The notes beneath the pieces are model-generated. The model was not told the origin of the DNA, ran no database searches, and saw only the letters and a program-made list of their open reading frames with translations. Shown here one piece after another: positions 8,839-18,360 of a stretch of DNA of 41,617 nt. A program made the position numbers and the translations under genes. The stretch's first letter is position 1; every line of letters starts with the position of its first letter. This DNA comes from Flavobacteriaceae bacterium bin25 (GTDB lineage Bacteria; Bacteroidota; Bacteroidia; Flavobacteriales; Flavobacteriaceae): positions 1 through 41,617 of the forward strand of contig MPMN01000022.1 of assembly GCA_002238525.1 (NCBI GenBank), in the 5' to 3' direction.

Positions 8839-9306
8839 AGACTTTTTTGTCCAGGGAATCAAGTATTCCTGGAGTATTATACCAGGACGGAGACTAGTAT
8901 AGTACTTGGTGATGATTTGGGTAAAGTATCTCTCGTCATTCAGAATCATGAAAGGATTTTGAGATTCTATATTCAAATTGAACCCATATTTTTAATTTAA
9001 GTCGACGTTATGGTTAATGGGAGGTATAAAGAAATAATTCGCTTTTTGAATTGATAAAAACCTTAAATTCTCCCAGCAGTTTCAAATAATATCATCAACA
9101 AAAAATGAATGTCTATTACTTAAAACAAAATTGATTTTTCAAATTTTTGTCATATATAGTATCGAATAAAAAGTTAAATTACAGATATAAAATTATTTGC
9201 AAAATTCTATTAGTGGATATTATCACTCGAAAATTGGCTTCTATAGAGCGTTGATTATAGGAATGAAAAACTAATTAGTAAGGGATAGTTATTGTTTTGA
9301 TACGAA
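8839..9306. other. Intergenic region after infB, with a hairpin at 8850-8873
   Basis: This is 468 AT-rich bases with no credible gene. Directly after infB lies an inverted repeat (TCCAGGGAAT at 8850-8859, ATTCCTGGA at 8865-8873, 5-base loop, one bulged G). It has no T-run after it, so it may be a weak or Rho-assisted end of the rimP operon, or just a hairpin. Nothing else stands out before the next gene at 9307. Confidence 0.4.
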
Positions 9307-10581
9307 ATGTTCGAGACCACAGAAAAAATACTTGAAAGATTATCTCTGGGAGAGGATTCCTCAATTGAGTTAAAAGATTTAAAATATAAGGGGATTCAGG
9401 TCAACAATCCTCATCGCAATTCTATGGCTGACGAATTGGCAGCAATGGCTAATTCTAACCGAGGTGTTTTTTTATTAGGAGTCAACGATAAATCCAAATA
9501 TGTTGTGGGTATCCCCAAAGAAAAATTAGATGTTGTTGAAAAGTGGGTTGTAGATATATGTTGCGACTTAATTACTCCCCGACTTTACTGTTTAATTAAA
9601 AAAATTTCCTTTGTCAATAAGGAAAATGTCAAAAAGTATATGATTAGAATTGATGTACCTAAAAGCCTGTTTGTACACAAGAGTCCCGGAGGTTATTTTT
9701 ATAGAATAGGAAGTTCCAAAAGAGAAATGGAAACCTCTTTTTTAGCTAGAATACTTCAACAAAGAAGCCAAACTAGACTAATCCATTTTGATGAACAGTC
9801 TGTAACTAATGCAGCCAAATACTGTCTTAGAAAGAGTCTTTGGAAAAAATTCAAAACTGCTTTAACAACCAAAAATAAAGATGACTATGAAGATTTTTTA
9901 CTCAAAATAAAGCTATTAACTCTGGATGAAGATGGCACTATTTATCCAACTGTTAGTGGTGTTTTAATGGCTAGTGAACGTCCACATGAATTTTTGCCTA
10001 ATTCCTACATTCAAGCTGTTGCTTATCGGGGGGATACACGTGAAGCATCCTTTCAGTTTGATTCAAGAGATATAACGGGATCATTGGATATTCAGATTAA
10101 AGAAGCTTGCCATTTTATCCATAAGAATATGAGAATTTATGCGATAAAAAATCCTGCACGGCAAGACATTCCGCAGTATTCGATGAAAGCAGTATTTGAG
10201 GCAATAGTCAATGCTGTGGCTCATAGAGATTATTCACAATATGGTGCCAAGATTAGGCTACACTTATTTTCTAATCGGCTTGAAATTTTTTCGCCGGGTT
10301 CTCTTACCAATACGATGACTATAGATTCTCTTCCGTTGCTTCAATCCGCCAGAAATGAATTGCTTACTAGTCTTTTATCGCAATGTCCTTTACCCACTAA
10401 TGAATTTGAAGTCAACAGAAATTACATTATGGACAAGAGAGGTGAAGGGGTATCAATTATACTTTCAGAGAGCGAAAAATTGTCTGGAAAGGTTCCGGAG
10501 TATAAGCTGATAGATAATCTTCAGCTATTATTGACCATTTATGCAACACCCCCTCCATATGATCAAGCAGGGATAAACTAA
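9307..10581 (+). CDS. AlbA_2 (Schlafen-like) domain protein with RecG-like HATPase C-terminus
   Basis: This encodes 424 residues. The N-terminal third looks like the AlbA_2/Schlafen-type domain: SSIELKDL near residue 18, then DELAAMANSNRGVFLLGVND near 39-58, which fits the 'ei...aaaNt.GG.lliGv.d' core. A helical linker follows. From about residue 295 there is a GHKL/HATPase_c_4 signature (AVFEAIVNAVAHRDYSQYG) with RLEIFSPG, as in the 'ATP-dependent DNA helicase RecG-related' family. Such proteins are annotated as putative transcriptional regulators and occur in accessory loci, including some defence systems. The role is not established. The gene stands alone, with a 468-base gap before it and a convergent gene after it, and it ends in a short TPPPYDQAG tail. 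Confidence 0.7.
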   Translation: MFETTEKILERLSLGEDSSIELKDLKYKGIQVNNPHRNSMADELAAMANSNRGVFLLGVNDKSKYVVGIPKEKLDVVEKWVVDICCDLITPRLYCLIKKISFVNKENVKKYMIRIDVPKSLFVHKSPGGYFYRIGSSKREMETSFLARILQQRSQTRLIHFDEQSVTNAAKYCLRKSLWKKFKTALTTKNKDDYEDFLLKIKLLTLDEDGTIYPTVSGVLMASERPHEFLPNSYIQAVAYRGDTREASFQFDSRDITGSLDIQIKEACHFIHKNMRIYAIKNPARQDIPQYSMKAVFEAIVNAVAHRDYSQYGAKIRLHLFSNRLEIFSPGSLTNTMTIDSLPLLQSARNELLTSLLSQCPLPTNEFEVNRNYIMDKRGEGVSIILSESEKLSGKVPEYKLIDNLQLLLTIYATPPPYDQAGIN

Positions 10582-10768
10582 TGTTGTTACTAGAGATTCG
10601 AAGATAATTGTGAAATGTTTCACATATGATGCTTGCTTCAAAGTTTTGAATACCATGTTTATTCGAAACAATATCAATACCCTAAAAAAGTTTTCAAGAA
10701 AACCGAGCTTGTGTGAATAAAAAAGTAAGTGAACCAAATACCCCTCCCTATTGAGATAACAATATGGA

Positions 10769-11155
10769 TTAATCCATTTTTCGTTCAAGGAGAAAAGCTT
10801 CAGGAAAGTGAAGCTTAACCTCTCGCAACAAACGATGAAGGATAACTTGACTTCTGTTTTTCCCTACTTGAAGTTTATAGTTTGGGGTCTCAAATATTAT
10901 TCTGGAAACTACATAAGGAAAGATTTGTCGGAATTTTCGTCTTAACAAATTCATTTCATCCAGAGTCCCAAAACCAATTTGAATCGTGTAGTGAAAATTA
11001 GCATAAAGCTTCTTGTCCTGCTCTATTTTAAATTGTATTAAATTCTCCAATGCAAAATCCATTTCAATTGCCGAACTTTCTTTTTGGGAGAATCCATGTA
11101 AAAAACACGCAAACACTACAATCCAAACAAACGACCAACGATGTAAATAAATCAT
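10769..11155 (-). CDS. Secreted SPOR-like domain protein
   Basis: This encodes 128 residues. It has a signal peptide at the start (hydrophobic WSFVWIVVFACFL, then HGFSQ as a likely cleavage site). The mature part shows a SPOR-like pattern: YTIQIGFGTLDEMNLLRRKF (the 'y.vqiGsf....A..l...l' strand and helix), YKLQVGKNRS (second strand), and a final FPEAFLLERK like 'fpdAfvv'. SPOR domains bind denuded peptidoglycan glycan, so a periplasmic cell-wall role is likely. It is a single gene, convergent with the AlbA_2 gene and divergent from the act operon. The match is by eye and the domain is short, so the call is moderately secure. Confidence 0.6.
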   Translation of the reverse strand: MIYLHRWSFVWIVVFACFLHGFSQKESSAIEMDFALENLIQFKIEQDKKLYANFHYTIQIGFGTLDEMNLLRRKFRQIFPYVVSRIIFETPNYKLQVGKNRSQVILHRLLREVKLHFPEAFLLERKMD

Positions 11156-11373
11156 GCTACAGAAAGCAGGTGGAACCCAAATGCGAAATTAACTTTTTTA
11201 AGGTGATTGCTAGTCAGTTCGTGTAGAAGAAAAATCAAATATCTCACCGTTATAATCCCCAACAGTATACCTTTATTATGCAGTTGTGTTAAAAAACAGA
11301 ATAGGACTTATTTAGAATAGTTATAAATTAATTTAATAAATGAATTTATTCAGTCATGTAAGCCTATATGGGT

Positions 11374-11381
11374 TAAATTTG
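11374..11381 (+). promoter_or_regulatory. Putative -7 element of the act-cox operon
   Basis: TAAATTTG matches the TAnnTTTG consensus and lies 26 bases before the TTG proposed as the actA start. No TTG -33 element is evident at 19-21 bases upstream. As the only good match in the 252-base gap (11156-11407), it is the best candidate for driving the whole eight-gene unit. Confidence 0.45.
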
Positions 11382-11407
11382 GCGCGCAGTATAAATGGAA
11401 AACTTCA

Positions 11408-12706
11408 TTGAATTGTTTTAGTGCTGTCAGAATAAATTGGAGGAAAGTAAGTCCTCTGGTTTTGAAGTCAACTACCTTTTTGATTTTCTCCCTAATCTCA
11501 CCAGTAGATGTGTTCGGTCAGGACGATGTCGCTATTCAGGAGGGTAAAGCTCTATTTAATACCCATTGTGCGGCTTGTCATAAGGTCAATCGCAAAGCAA
11601 TAGGCCCAGCTTTAGCTGGAGCCTCAGAGAGATATGATAGACAATGGCTCTATAGTTGGATTAGAAATTCCAGTGCCGTTATTGCATCAGGAGACCCTAT
11701 AGCTGTCGCTCTTTTTGAGGAGTATAATCAATCTGTAATGACGGCTTTTCCTCAACTATCAGATGAGGATATCGATAACATTTTGGCTTATACCGATTTT
11801 GTGCCAGAAGCCACCCAGACAGCCCTGGCAGCTGCGGGGTCGGAAACTGAGCCAGGAAATTCTACATTATACAGAGTATTACTCGTTGGATTATTAGGTG
11901 TTCTATTGCTATTGGTGTTGATGCTTTATTTCATCCAGAAGAGATTGGTCAAAATCAAATCGGAAATTGATGCTGATTTTCAACCAAATCCGAAATTAGA
12001 TCCCATATGGAAGGCTTTCGCTAAAAATCAGTTCCTGGTATTTTCTGCTGTTGTCTTGTTATTTTTTGTGGGATTGTACCAACTTTATGGATACATGATG
12101 CAAATCGGTATAGACCAAGGCTATCAACCAGTTCAACCAATTCATTTCTCACACAAAATTCACTCTGGAGATAACCAAATAGATTGTAAATACTGCCATT
12201 CAAGTGCTCGAGTTTCAAAACACTCCGGAATCCCCTCACTCAACATATGTATGAATTGCCACCGAAATATTTCCCAATATGATGGACCAGAAGATTTAGC
12301 TGCTGGGTATGATAAAGAGTTCTATACCAATGAGATAAAAAAGATATATGCAGCAGTCGGTTGGGATGAAGATAATCAGGAGTACACCGGCAAAACCCAG
12401 CCTGTTCGTTGGATACGGATTCATAATCTACCCGATTTTGTCTATTTCAACCATGCCCAACATACACAAGTCGCAGGAATTGACTGTCAAACCTGCCACG
12501 GACCCGTGGAAGAAATGGAGGTCTTGTATCAGTATGCCCCTTTGACTATGGGTTGGTGCATCGAATGCCATCGGGAATCAAATATTGATTTGTTAGGTAA
12601 CGAGTATTATCAAAAAGTTCATCAGGAACTTTCAAAAAAATATGGTGTAGATCAACTAACAGTGGCCCAAATGGGAGGACTAGAGTGTGCTAAATGTCAT
12701 TATTGA
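11408..12706 (+). CDS. actA: Alternative complex III subunit A, multihaem cytochrome c
   Basis: ActA passes electrons from the iron-sulphur subunit ActB towards the monohaem cytochrome or the oxidase. Six CxxCH haem sites are visible: CAACH at residue 54, CKYCH 260, CMNCH 281, CQTCH 360, CIECH 384 and CAKCH 427, almost at the C-terminus. The first lies in a separate class I cytochrome c domain (about 40-140). Two hydrophobic segments follow (about 158-177 and 209-228), then the five-haem part. There is no ATG in frame, so the start is TTG at 11408, or possibly TTG at 11462. Either leaves a hydrophobic signal peptide (STTFLIFSLISPVDVFGQ). It is first of eight genes, with actB 25 bases downstream. 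Confidence 0.9.
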   Translation: MNCFSAVRINWRKVSPLVLKSTTFLIFSLISPVDVFGQDDVAIQEGKALFNTHCAACHKVNRKAIGPALAGASERYDRQWLYSWIRNSSAVIASGDPIAVALFEEYNQSVMTAFPQLSDEDIDNILAYTDFVPEATQTALAAAGSETEPGNSTLYRVLLVGLLGVLLLLVLMLYFIQKRLVKIKSEIDADFQPNPKLDPIWKAFAKNQFLVFSAVVLLFFVGLYQLYGYMMQIGIDQGYQPVQPIHFSHKIHSGDNQIDCKYCHSSARVSKHSGIPSLNICMNCHRNISQYDGPEDLAAGYDKEFYTNEIKKIYAAVGWDEDNQEYTGKTQPVRWIRIHNLPDFVYFNHAQHTQVAGIDCQTCHGPVEEMEVLYQYAPLTMGWCIECHRESNIDLLGNEYYQKVHQELSKKYGVDQLTVAQMGGLECAKCHY

Positions 12707-12731
12707 TCAGGAGATAATTTTAGGTTAAAAA

Positions 12732-15700
12732 GTGAGTAAAGAAAAAATATATTGGAAGAGCATCCATCAACTAGATGGAACTAATCCGGAATTATCAGAA
12801 TTGAGCAATCGTGAATTCGCGGATAAACTGCCCACAGATTTATATGATAACCATATATCCGACAATCAAGAAGATCAATTTTCTTCTCGGAGAGACTTCC
12901 TTAAGTATTTAGGGTTTTCTACCGCTGCAGCAGCGCTTGTAGCTTGTGATGGTCCAGTAATCAAATCCGTACCTTATGTAGTAAAACCTGAACAAATCAC
13001 ACCCGGAAATGCGAATTATTATGCTACTACCTTTTTCGATGGATATGATTACAGCAGCATTTTGGTTAAAACAAGAGAAGGAAGACCTATCAAAATAGAA
13101 CCCAATACTGATGCCCCTGATTTTTATCAGGCCAACGCTCGTGTTCATGCTTCCATTCTGTCTCTATACGATACCCAACGCTTGCAGGTACCTAAAGCCA
13201 ATTCAAGAGACATATCTTGGGAAGATTTGTACGATCAAACTAAGGGAAAACTTAATGAACTATCCCAAAACAATCAGAAAGTGGTCTTGTTGACCAATTC
13301 ATTGATCAGTCCTAGTACTCAAGATATCATCAGTAAACTGATTCTCAAATACCCCAATATAGAACATATCCAATACGATTCAATTCCTCATCATTGGGTT
13401 TTAGATGCTTTTGAAGGTCTCTATGGACAAAGAGCGATGCCCAATTATGACTTTTCAAAAGCACAGGTTATCGTATCAATTGATGCAGATTTCCTCGGGG
13501 ATTGGCAATTAGGGGGATATGGTTCAGGATATGCCAAATCAAGGGTGCCAAATCAGACTGGCCAAAAAGCCAATATGTCTTATCATGTTCATCTTGAGAG
13601 CAATCTGAGCTTGACAGGTTCAAATGCAGACAAACGAGTGGCTTTGCAGCCTGCCCAGATAAAGAAAGTACTTGCCCATATTTATCAAAATATTTGTCTG
13701 GGAATGGACTCCAAGGATGACCAAATTCAATCCATCGTAAGCCATATAATCGATCGAATCAAATCCAACCCAAACCGATCAGTTGTGGTTAGTGGTATAG
13801 AAAGCTCGGAGGCCCAATCAATGATCTTGTCCATAAACCAATCGCTACAAAGTCAAGCTTTTTTACCCAATGAACCACTATATTTCAAAAAAGGAAAAGC
13901 AAATCCTATAGAATATATAGTTGAAGGAATTTCACAAGGTGAAATAAAGGGACTGATATGGAATGGAGTAAACCCAGTTTATTCTAGTCCAATTGGAGAT
14001 GCCCTTGGGGGACAGATTCAGAATTTAGATTTTAGTTTGGCATTGACTACGGTTTACGATGAAACCTCAAAACTCGCCCAGCTGGTTGCTCCAACATCAC
14101 ATTATCTGGAAGCTTGGAATGATTACAATCCCAAACCGGGCTACTACAGTATTGCACAACCTACCATCAAGCCGTTATTCTATACGAAAGATTTTCAACA
14201 AATTCTATTGGATCTTGCTGAAGTGGATTCCAACCATCTAGACTATATCAAGAATTATTGGGAGACCAACATCCTTGATGGTTCTGACTGGAATAAGGCT
14301 CTTCACGATGGATTTTTTATCAAAGAAGATTCTAATCTTTCAGATTTTGAGTTCCCCCAATTGCAACCCATAGAAAGAGCATCGCTTTTGAGTGCAGAAG
14401 ATGCCCCGATGAGTTTGATTTTGTACCCCAAGATTTCTCTTGGTGATGGTCAACAAGCTGGTAATCCCTGGTTACAAGAAATGCCCGATCCAATTACTCG
14501 AGTTAGCTGGGATAACTATTTGACTGTTAGCATATCTGATGCAAAAAAAATGGATTTGGTCAATACCACCAATTCACATGGTGCCATTGATGGAAGTCGA
14601 GTATTAATCCAAGTTCAGAATCAGGAGATTGAAATCCCAGTATTTATTCAGCCAGGGCAAGCTCCAGGTACTGTGGGTCTAGCTCTTGGATATGGAAGAA
14701 GAGTTGGACTAAAAAAGGAAATGCATGTTGGTCAAAATGCCTTTAAGCTGCTTTTAAATAATGAACGAACCCAGAGCGTAACTATAAATCCAATCATAGG
14801 TAAAATGCATGAATTTGCTTGCATCCAGCTACAAAGTACAGTAATGGGTAGAGGTGAAATCATCAAGGAAACAACTCTTGAAGAATTCAATACAAAGGAA
14901 AAGGAGTATTACAATCCTGTTGTTCATGTATCTAAAAATCACCTTGAGGTTTCAGTTCGGTCTGATGAAGTAGACGCGTGGCGTTCTTTTGATCATTCCA
15001 CAGGACACCTTTTCAATCTTTCGATAGATCTCAATTCTTGTACTGGATGTGGAGCGTGTGTTATCGCTTGTCAAACAGAAAATAATGTGCCAGTAGTAGG
15101 CAAGCGCGAAGTACGACGCTCTAGAGATATGCATTGGCTTCGTATAGATCGCTATTATTCCTCTAACGATACAATTCAAGAGGACCAAAAAAAGGCCGAA
15201 GAAACAACTTGGTTCGGTCAGGCATATAGTACATTTCGTGATCTGGAAAAAGCCGCTGAAAATCCGGAAGTAGTCTTTCAACCAGTGATGTGCCAGCATT
15301 GTAATCATGCGCCCTGCGAAACGGTATGCCCTGTAGCTGCCACCGTACATGGAAGACAAGGTCAAAACCAAATGGCGTACAATAGATGTGTAGGAACTAG
15401 ATACTGTGCCAATAACTGTCCGTATAAAGTTCGTCGTTTCAATTGGTTTAGATACAATAAAAACAAGGAATTCGATTTTCATATGAATAGCCCTTTAGGG
15501 CGAATGGTGCTGAATCCAGATGTGGTGGTTCGGTCCCGTGGAGTTATGGAAAAATGTTCGTTTTGCATGCAACGAACTCAAAAGACTATTATGGATGCCA
15601 AATTAGAAGGGCGTCAGATAAGAGACGGAGAATTCAATACAGCATGTGCCCAAGCCTGTACTACTGGTGCATTGGTCTTTGGCGATGTTAACGATGAAAA

Positions 15701-15821
15701 TTCTAAAGTAGCCAAACTGAAAAAGTCTAAACGCAAGTATTATATGATTGAGAGCGTAGGCACAAAGCCAAATGTAATGTACCAGCTGAAAGTGCGAAAT
15801 AAAGATAAAAATGAATCTTAA
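12732..15821 (+). CDS. actB: Alternative complex III subunit B, Fe-S subunit with molybdopterin-like domain
   Basis: This is a 1029-residue periplasmic-side subunit. It carries a twin-arginine signal inside an N-terminal extension (SSRRDFLKYLGFS, RR at 53-54), ending at a lipobox-like LVAC (Cys72). Residues of about 80-740 form a molybdopterin-oxidoreductase-like domain that in ACIII binds no cofactor. From about 765 a ferredoxin domain carries four cysteine clusters: CTGCGACVIAC at 770, CQHCNHAPCETVCP near 858, CVGTRYCANNCPY near 888, then CSFCMQ and CAQACTTG. It takes electrons from the quinol-oxidising membrane subunits and passes them to ActA. The start is GTG at 12732, placed 25 bases after actA; actC begins 22 bases after this stop. 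Confidence 0.93.
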   Translation: MSKEKIYWKSIHQLDGTNPELSELSNREFADKLPTDLYDNHISDNQEDQFSSRRDFLKYLGFSTAAAALVACDGPVIKSVPYVVKPEQITPGNANYYATTFFDGYDYSSILVKTREGRPIKIEPNTDAPDFYQANARVHASILSLYDTQRLQVPKANSRDISWEDLYDQTKGKLNELSQNNQKVVLLTNSLISPSTQDIISKLILKYPNIEHIQYDSIPHHWVLDAFEGLYGQRAMPNYDFSKAQVIVSIDADFLGDWQLGGYGSGYAKSRVPNQTGQKANMSYHVHLESNLSLTGSNADKRVALQPAQIKKVLAHIYQNICLGMDSKDDQIQSIVSHIIDRIKSNPNRSVVVSGIESSEAQSMILSINQSLQSQAFLPNEPLYFKKGKANPIEYIVEGISQGEIKGLIWNGVNPVYSSPIGDALGGQIQNLDFSLALTTVYDETSKLAQLVAPTSHYLEAWNDYNPKPGYYSIAQPTIKPLFYTKDFQQILLDLAEVDSNHLDYIKNYWETNILDGSDWNKALHDGFFIKEDSNLSDFEFPQLQPIERASLLSAEDAPMSLILYPKISLGDGQQAGNPWLQEMPDPITRVSWDNYLTVSISDAKKMDLVNTTNSHGAIDGSRVLIQVQNQEIEIPVFIQPGQAPGTVGLALGYGRRVGLKKEMHVGQNAFKLLLNNERTQSVTINPIIGKMHEFACIQLQSTVMGRGEIIKETTLEEFNTKEKEYYNPVVHVSKNHLEVSVRSDEVDAWRSFDHSTGHLFNLSIDLNSCTGCGACVIACQTENNVPVVGKREVRRSRDMHWLRIDRYYSSNDTIQEDQKKAEETTWFGQAYSTFRDLEKAAENPEVVFQPVMCQHCNHAPCETVCPVAATVHGRQGQNQMAYNRCVGTRYCANNCPYKVRRFNWFRYNKNKEFDFHMNSPLGRMVLNPDVVVRSRGVMEKCSFCMQRTQKTIMDAKLEGRQIRDGEFNTACAQACTTGALVFGDVNDENSKVAKLKKSKRKYYMIESVGTKPNVMYQLKVRNKDKNES

Positions 15822-15843
15822 CCTATAATAGCCAAATATTCTG

Positions 15844-17247
15844 ATGTCCCATTACGAATCCCCGATTCGAACTCCTTTAGTACTAGGTGATAAGACCTAC
15901 CACAATGTTTCTGAGGATGTTGCTAGACCTGTTGAAAACAAACCATCAAGACAATGGTGGATTGTTTTTTCGATTTCGCTTGCTGCTTTTTTATATGGTT
16001 TGGGTTGTATTATCTATACCATATCAACAGGTATTGGCGTATGGGGGCTGAATAAAACCATAGGATGGGCGTGGGATATCACCAATTTTGTTTGGTGGGT
16101 AGGTATTGGACATGCCGGGACACTCATATCAGCGGTTTTGCTTTTGTTCAGGCAACGCTGGCGAATGGCTATCAACCGCTCTGCTGAGGCCATGACAATT
16201 TTTTCAGTTATCCAAGCAGGTCTTTTCCCTATCATTCATATGGGAAGACCATGGTTAGCCTATTGGGTTGTACCGATTCCCAATCAGTTCGGGTCACTTT
16301 GGGTGAATTTCAATTCTCCATTGTTGTGGGATGTGTTTGCTATTTCAACCTATTTGTCTGTATCCCTAGTATTTTGGTGGACAGGTTTGCTTCCGGATTT
16401 TGCAATGATTCGTGATCGAGCAATTAAACCATTTTCCAAAAAGATTTATAGCATTCTCAGTTTCGGCTGGAGTGGAAGAGCCAAGGATTGGCAACGTTTT
16501 GAGGAAGTATCTTTGGTTTTGGCTGGATTGGCAACGCCTTTGGTCTTGTCAGTCCATACTATCGTATCATTCGATTTTGCTACTTCGGTTATCCCAGGAT
16601 GGCATACCACCATATTCCCTCCCTATTTTGTGGCCGGAGCTATATTCTCAGGTTTTGCAATGGTTCAAACCCTTTTGATCATTATGCGTAAGGTCTCCAA
16701 ATTAGAAGACTACATTACCATTCAGCACATTGAATTGATGAACATCATCATCATGATTACAGGTTCAATTGTTGGGGTTGCATACATCACAGAGTTATTC
16801 ATTGCTTGGTATTCGGGAGTAGAATATGAACAGTACGCATTTCTCAATAGGATGACTGGTCCTTACTGGTGGGCTTATTTGGCGATGATGACTTGTAATG
16901 TATTTTCGCCTCAATTTATGTGGTTTAAAAAATTACGAACCAGCATCATTTTTTCCTTTGTTATCTCTATTGTGGTCAATATAGGTATGTGGTTTGAACG
17001 TTTCGTGATCATTGTCACGTCTTTGCATAGGGACTATATTCCTTCTTCCTGGACGATGTTCTCACCTACTTTTGTCGACATAGGCATCTTCATTGGAACG
17101 GTCGGTTTTTTCTTTACCTTGTTTTTGCTTTACGCAAAAAAATTCCCTGTGATTGCCCAAGCTGAGGTGAAAACGATTTTAAAAGTATCTGGACAGAAAT
17201 ACAAGGCCATACGGGACGGTGTTAATTATAAAAAGAATAATGGCTAG
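15844..17247 (+). CDS. actC: Alternative complex III subunit C, NrfD/PsrC-type membrane protein
   Basis: This encodes 467 residues with many hydrophobic helices (for example WIVFSISLAAFLYGLGCIIY, then WWVGIGHAGTLISAVLLLF, then further helices to about residue 435). It is an integral membrane protein of the NrfD/PsrC family. In ACIII this subunit holds the quinol site and is proposed to take part in proton translocation. The HAGTLISAVL segment and HIELMNIIIM are typical of the family in this phylum. The 3' end overlaps actD by 8 bases (ATGGCTAG), which suggests translational coupling. Its place between actB and actD fits the canonical order. Confidence 0.93.
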   Translation: MSHYESPIRTPLVLGDKTYHNVSEDVARPVENKPSRQWWIVFSISLAAFLYGLGCIIYTISTGIGVWGLNKTIGWAWDITNFVWWVGIGHAGTLISAVLLLFRQRWRMAINRSAEAMTIFSVIQAGLFPIIHMGRPWLAYWVVPIPNQFGSLWVNFNSPLLWDVFAISTYLSVSLVFWWTGLLPDFAMIRDRAIKPFSKKIYSILSFGWSGRAKDWQRFEEVSLVLAGLATPLVLSVHTIVSFDFATSVIPGWHTTIFPPYFVAGAIFSGFAMVQTLLIIMRKVSKLEDYITIQHIELMNIIIMITGSIVGVAYITELFIAWYSGVEYEQYAFLNRMTGPYWWAYLAMMTCNVFSPQFMWFKKLRTSIIFSFVISIVVNIGMWFERFVIIVTSLHRDYIPSSWTMFSPTFVDIGIFIGTVGFFFTLFLLYAKKFPVIAQAEVKTILKVSGQKYKAIRDGVNYKKNNG

Positions 17248-17770
17248 TCAGAATCTAATTCATGCAGTTTTTGACGATGACGATCAATTGCTTGATGCGG
17301 TCAAAGAGATTCGTGGCAAAAAAATTCATATAGAGGAGATTTATACCCCTTTTCCAGTCCACGGATTGGACAAAGCAATGGGCTTAGCTCCGACTCGAAT
17401 TTCGATCGCTTCTTTCATGTATGGTTGTTTCGGACTAGCGGTTGCCCTGGTTTTGACAAATTATATCATGATTGAGGATTGGCCTCAGAATATTGGGGGA
17501 AAACCCTCGTTTAGTTACTTCGAAAATATACCAGCTTTTGTGCCCATTCTATTTGAAATGACTGTATTCTTTGCTGCTCATTTGATGGTCATTACATTCT
17601 ATTTGAGAAGTAAGTTGTGGCCCTTTAAAAAGGCAGAAAATCCCATCAATGCGACCACCGATGATAAGTTTTTAGTGGTTTTGGAATCCTCCAGTTCACC
17701 AGAAAAGGACATCGAATTTTTAAAAATATTGGGAGCTATTGACATCACATTGAAAGAAGAGGAGCACTGA
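17240..17770 (+). CDS. actD: Alternative complex III subunit D (DUF3341)
   Basis: This encodes 176 residues from ATG 17240. An in-frame GTG at 17219 would add seven residues inside actC, but the ATG overlapping the actC stop is more natural. After a cytoplasmic start (HAVFDDDDQLLDAVKEIR) there are two membrane helices (ASFMYGCFGLAVALVLTNYI; FVPILFEMTVFFAAHLMVIT) and a soluble tail. The pattern 'TPFPVHGLDkAMGL' is the DUF3341 hallmark. It is a structural membrane subunit of ACIII and carries no cofactor motif. actE begins one base after its stop. Confidence 0.92.
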   Translation: MASQNLIHAVFDDDDQLLDAVKEIRGKKIHIEEIYTPFPVHGLDKAMGLAPTRISIASFMYGCFGLAVALVLTNYIMIEDWPQNIGGKPSFSYFENIPAFVPILFEMTVFFAAHLMVITFYLRSKLWPFKKAENPINATTDDKFLVVLESSSSPEKDIEFLKILGAIDITLKEEEH

Positions 17771-17771
17771 T

Positions 17772-18341
17772 ATGAATCCAAGAAGTATTCTTATTTTGTT
17801 TTTGTTTGTATTCTTCCTATTGCCGGGATGTCAGAACAAGAAAAAACCCAATTATCAACTTTTCCCCGATATGTATGAACCTATTGGTTTTGAGACCTAT
17901 CAAGAATCTCCAGCCTTTAGGGATAGCATATCAGCTTTGGAGCCACCTCTGGGAACAATCCATCGAGGATGGAATCCTTACCCTTATCCAAATACCAATG
18001 AGGGGTATCAAGATGCAAAGCTGAATTTGCTCTCACCTTTAGATTCGGTAGAGGTAGATTTGGCTTTAGGAGAAGAACTTTATGGGATTTATTGTGCTGT
18101 TTGTCATGGTGATCAAGGAGATGGTCAAGGAATTTTAATGACAAGAGAGAAATTTTTGGGAATTCCCAGTTATGCAGATCGGGAAATAACTCAAGGAAGT
18201 GTCTACCATGTGGTGATGCATGGAATTAATGCTATGGGATCTCATGCTGGACAGCTGGATCATGATGAGCGGTGGCAGGTTACGGCATATGTAATGGAGC
18301 TGAAAAGCCAATTGGAAAATCAAGTTGAACAAACCGATTAA
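17772..18341 (+). CDS. actE: Alternative complex III subunit E, monohaem cytochrome c lipoprotein
   Basis: This 189-residue protein has a lipoprotein signal (ILILFLFVFFLLPGC, lipobox L-P-G-C at about 17-20). The mature protein has one class I cytochrome c domain with C108-A-V-C-H112 and a later methionine near HGINAMGSH as probable axial ligand. It is anchored on the periplasmic face of the inner membrane and is expected to relay electrons in the ACIII-oxidase supercomplex. One base separates it from actD, and 19 bases from actF. Confidence 0.92.
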   Translation: MNPRSILILFLFVFFLLPGCQNKKKPNYQLFPDMYEPIGFETYQESPAFRDSISALEPPLGTIHRGWNPYPYPNTNEGYQDAKLNLLSPLDSVEVDLALGEELYGIYCAVCHGDQGDGQGILMTREKFLGIPSYADREITQGSVYHVVMHGINAMGSHAGQLDHDERWQVTAYVMELKSQLENQVEQTD

Positions 18342-18360
18342 CACAGATACAAAGAGTTAG

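Noticed and set aside
8850-8873. Hairpin after infB as an intrinsic terminator
   Set aside because: No T-run follows the stem; the only T-run precedes it. It is kept only as a note.
14952-15482. A 176-residue minus-strand open frame inside actB
   Set aside because: It lies antisense to the Fe-S domain of actB, whose cysteine motifs are intact. The translation shows no family pattern.
17219-17239. GTG start of actD inside actC
   Set aside because: The ATG at 17240 overlaps the actC stop in the usual coupled manner and begins the conserved part.
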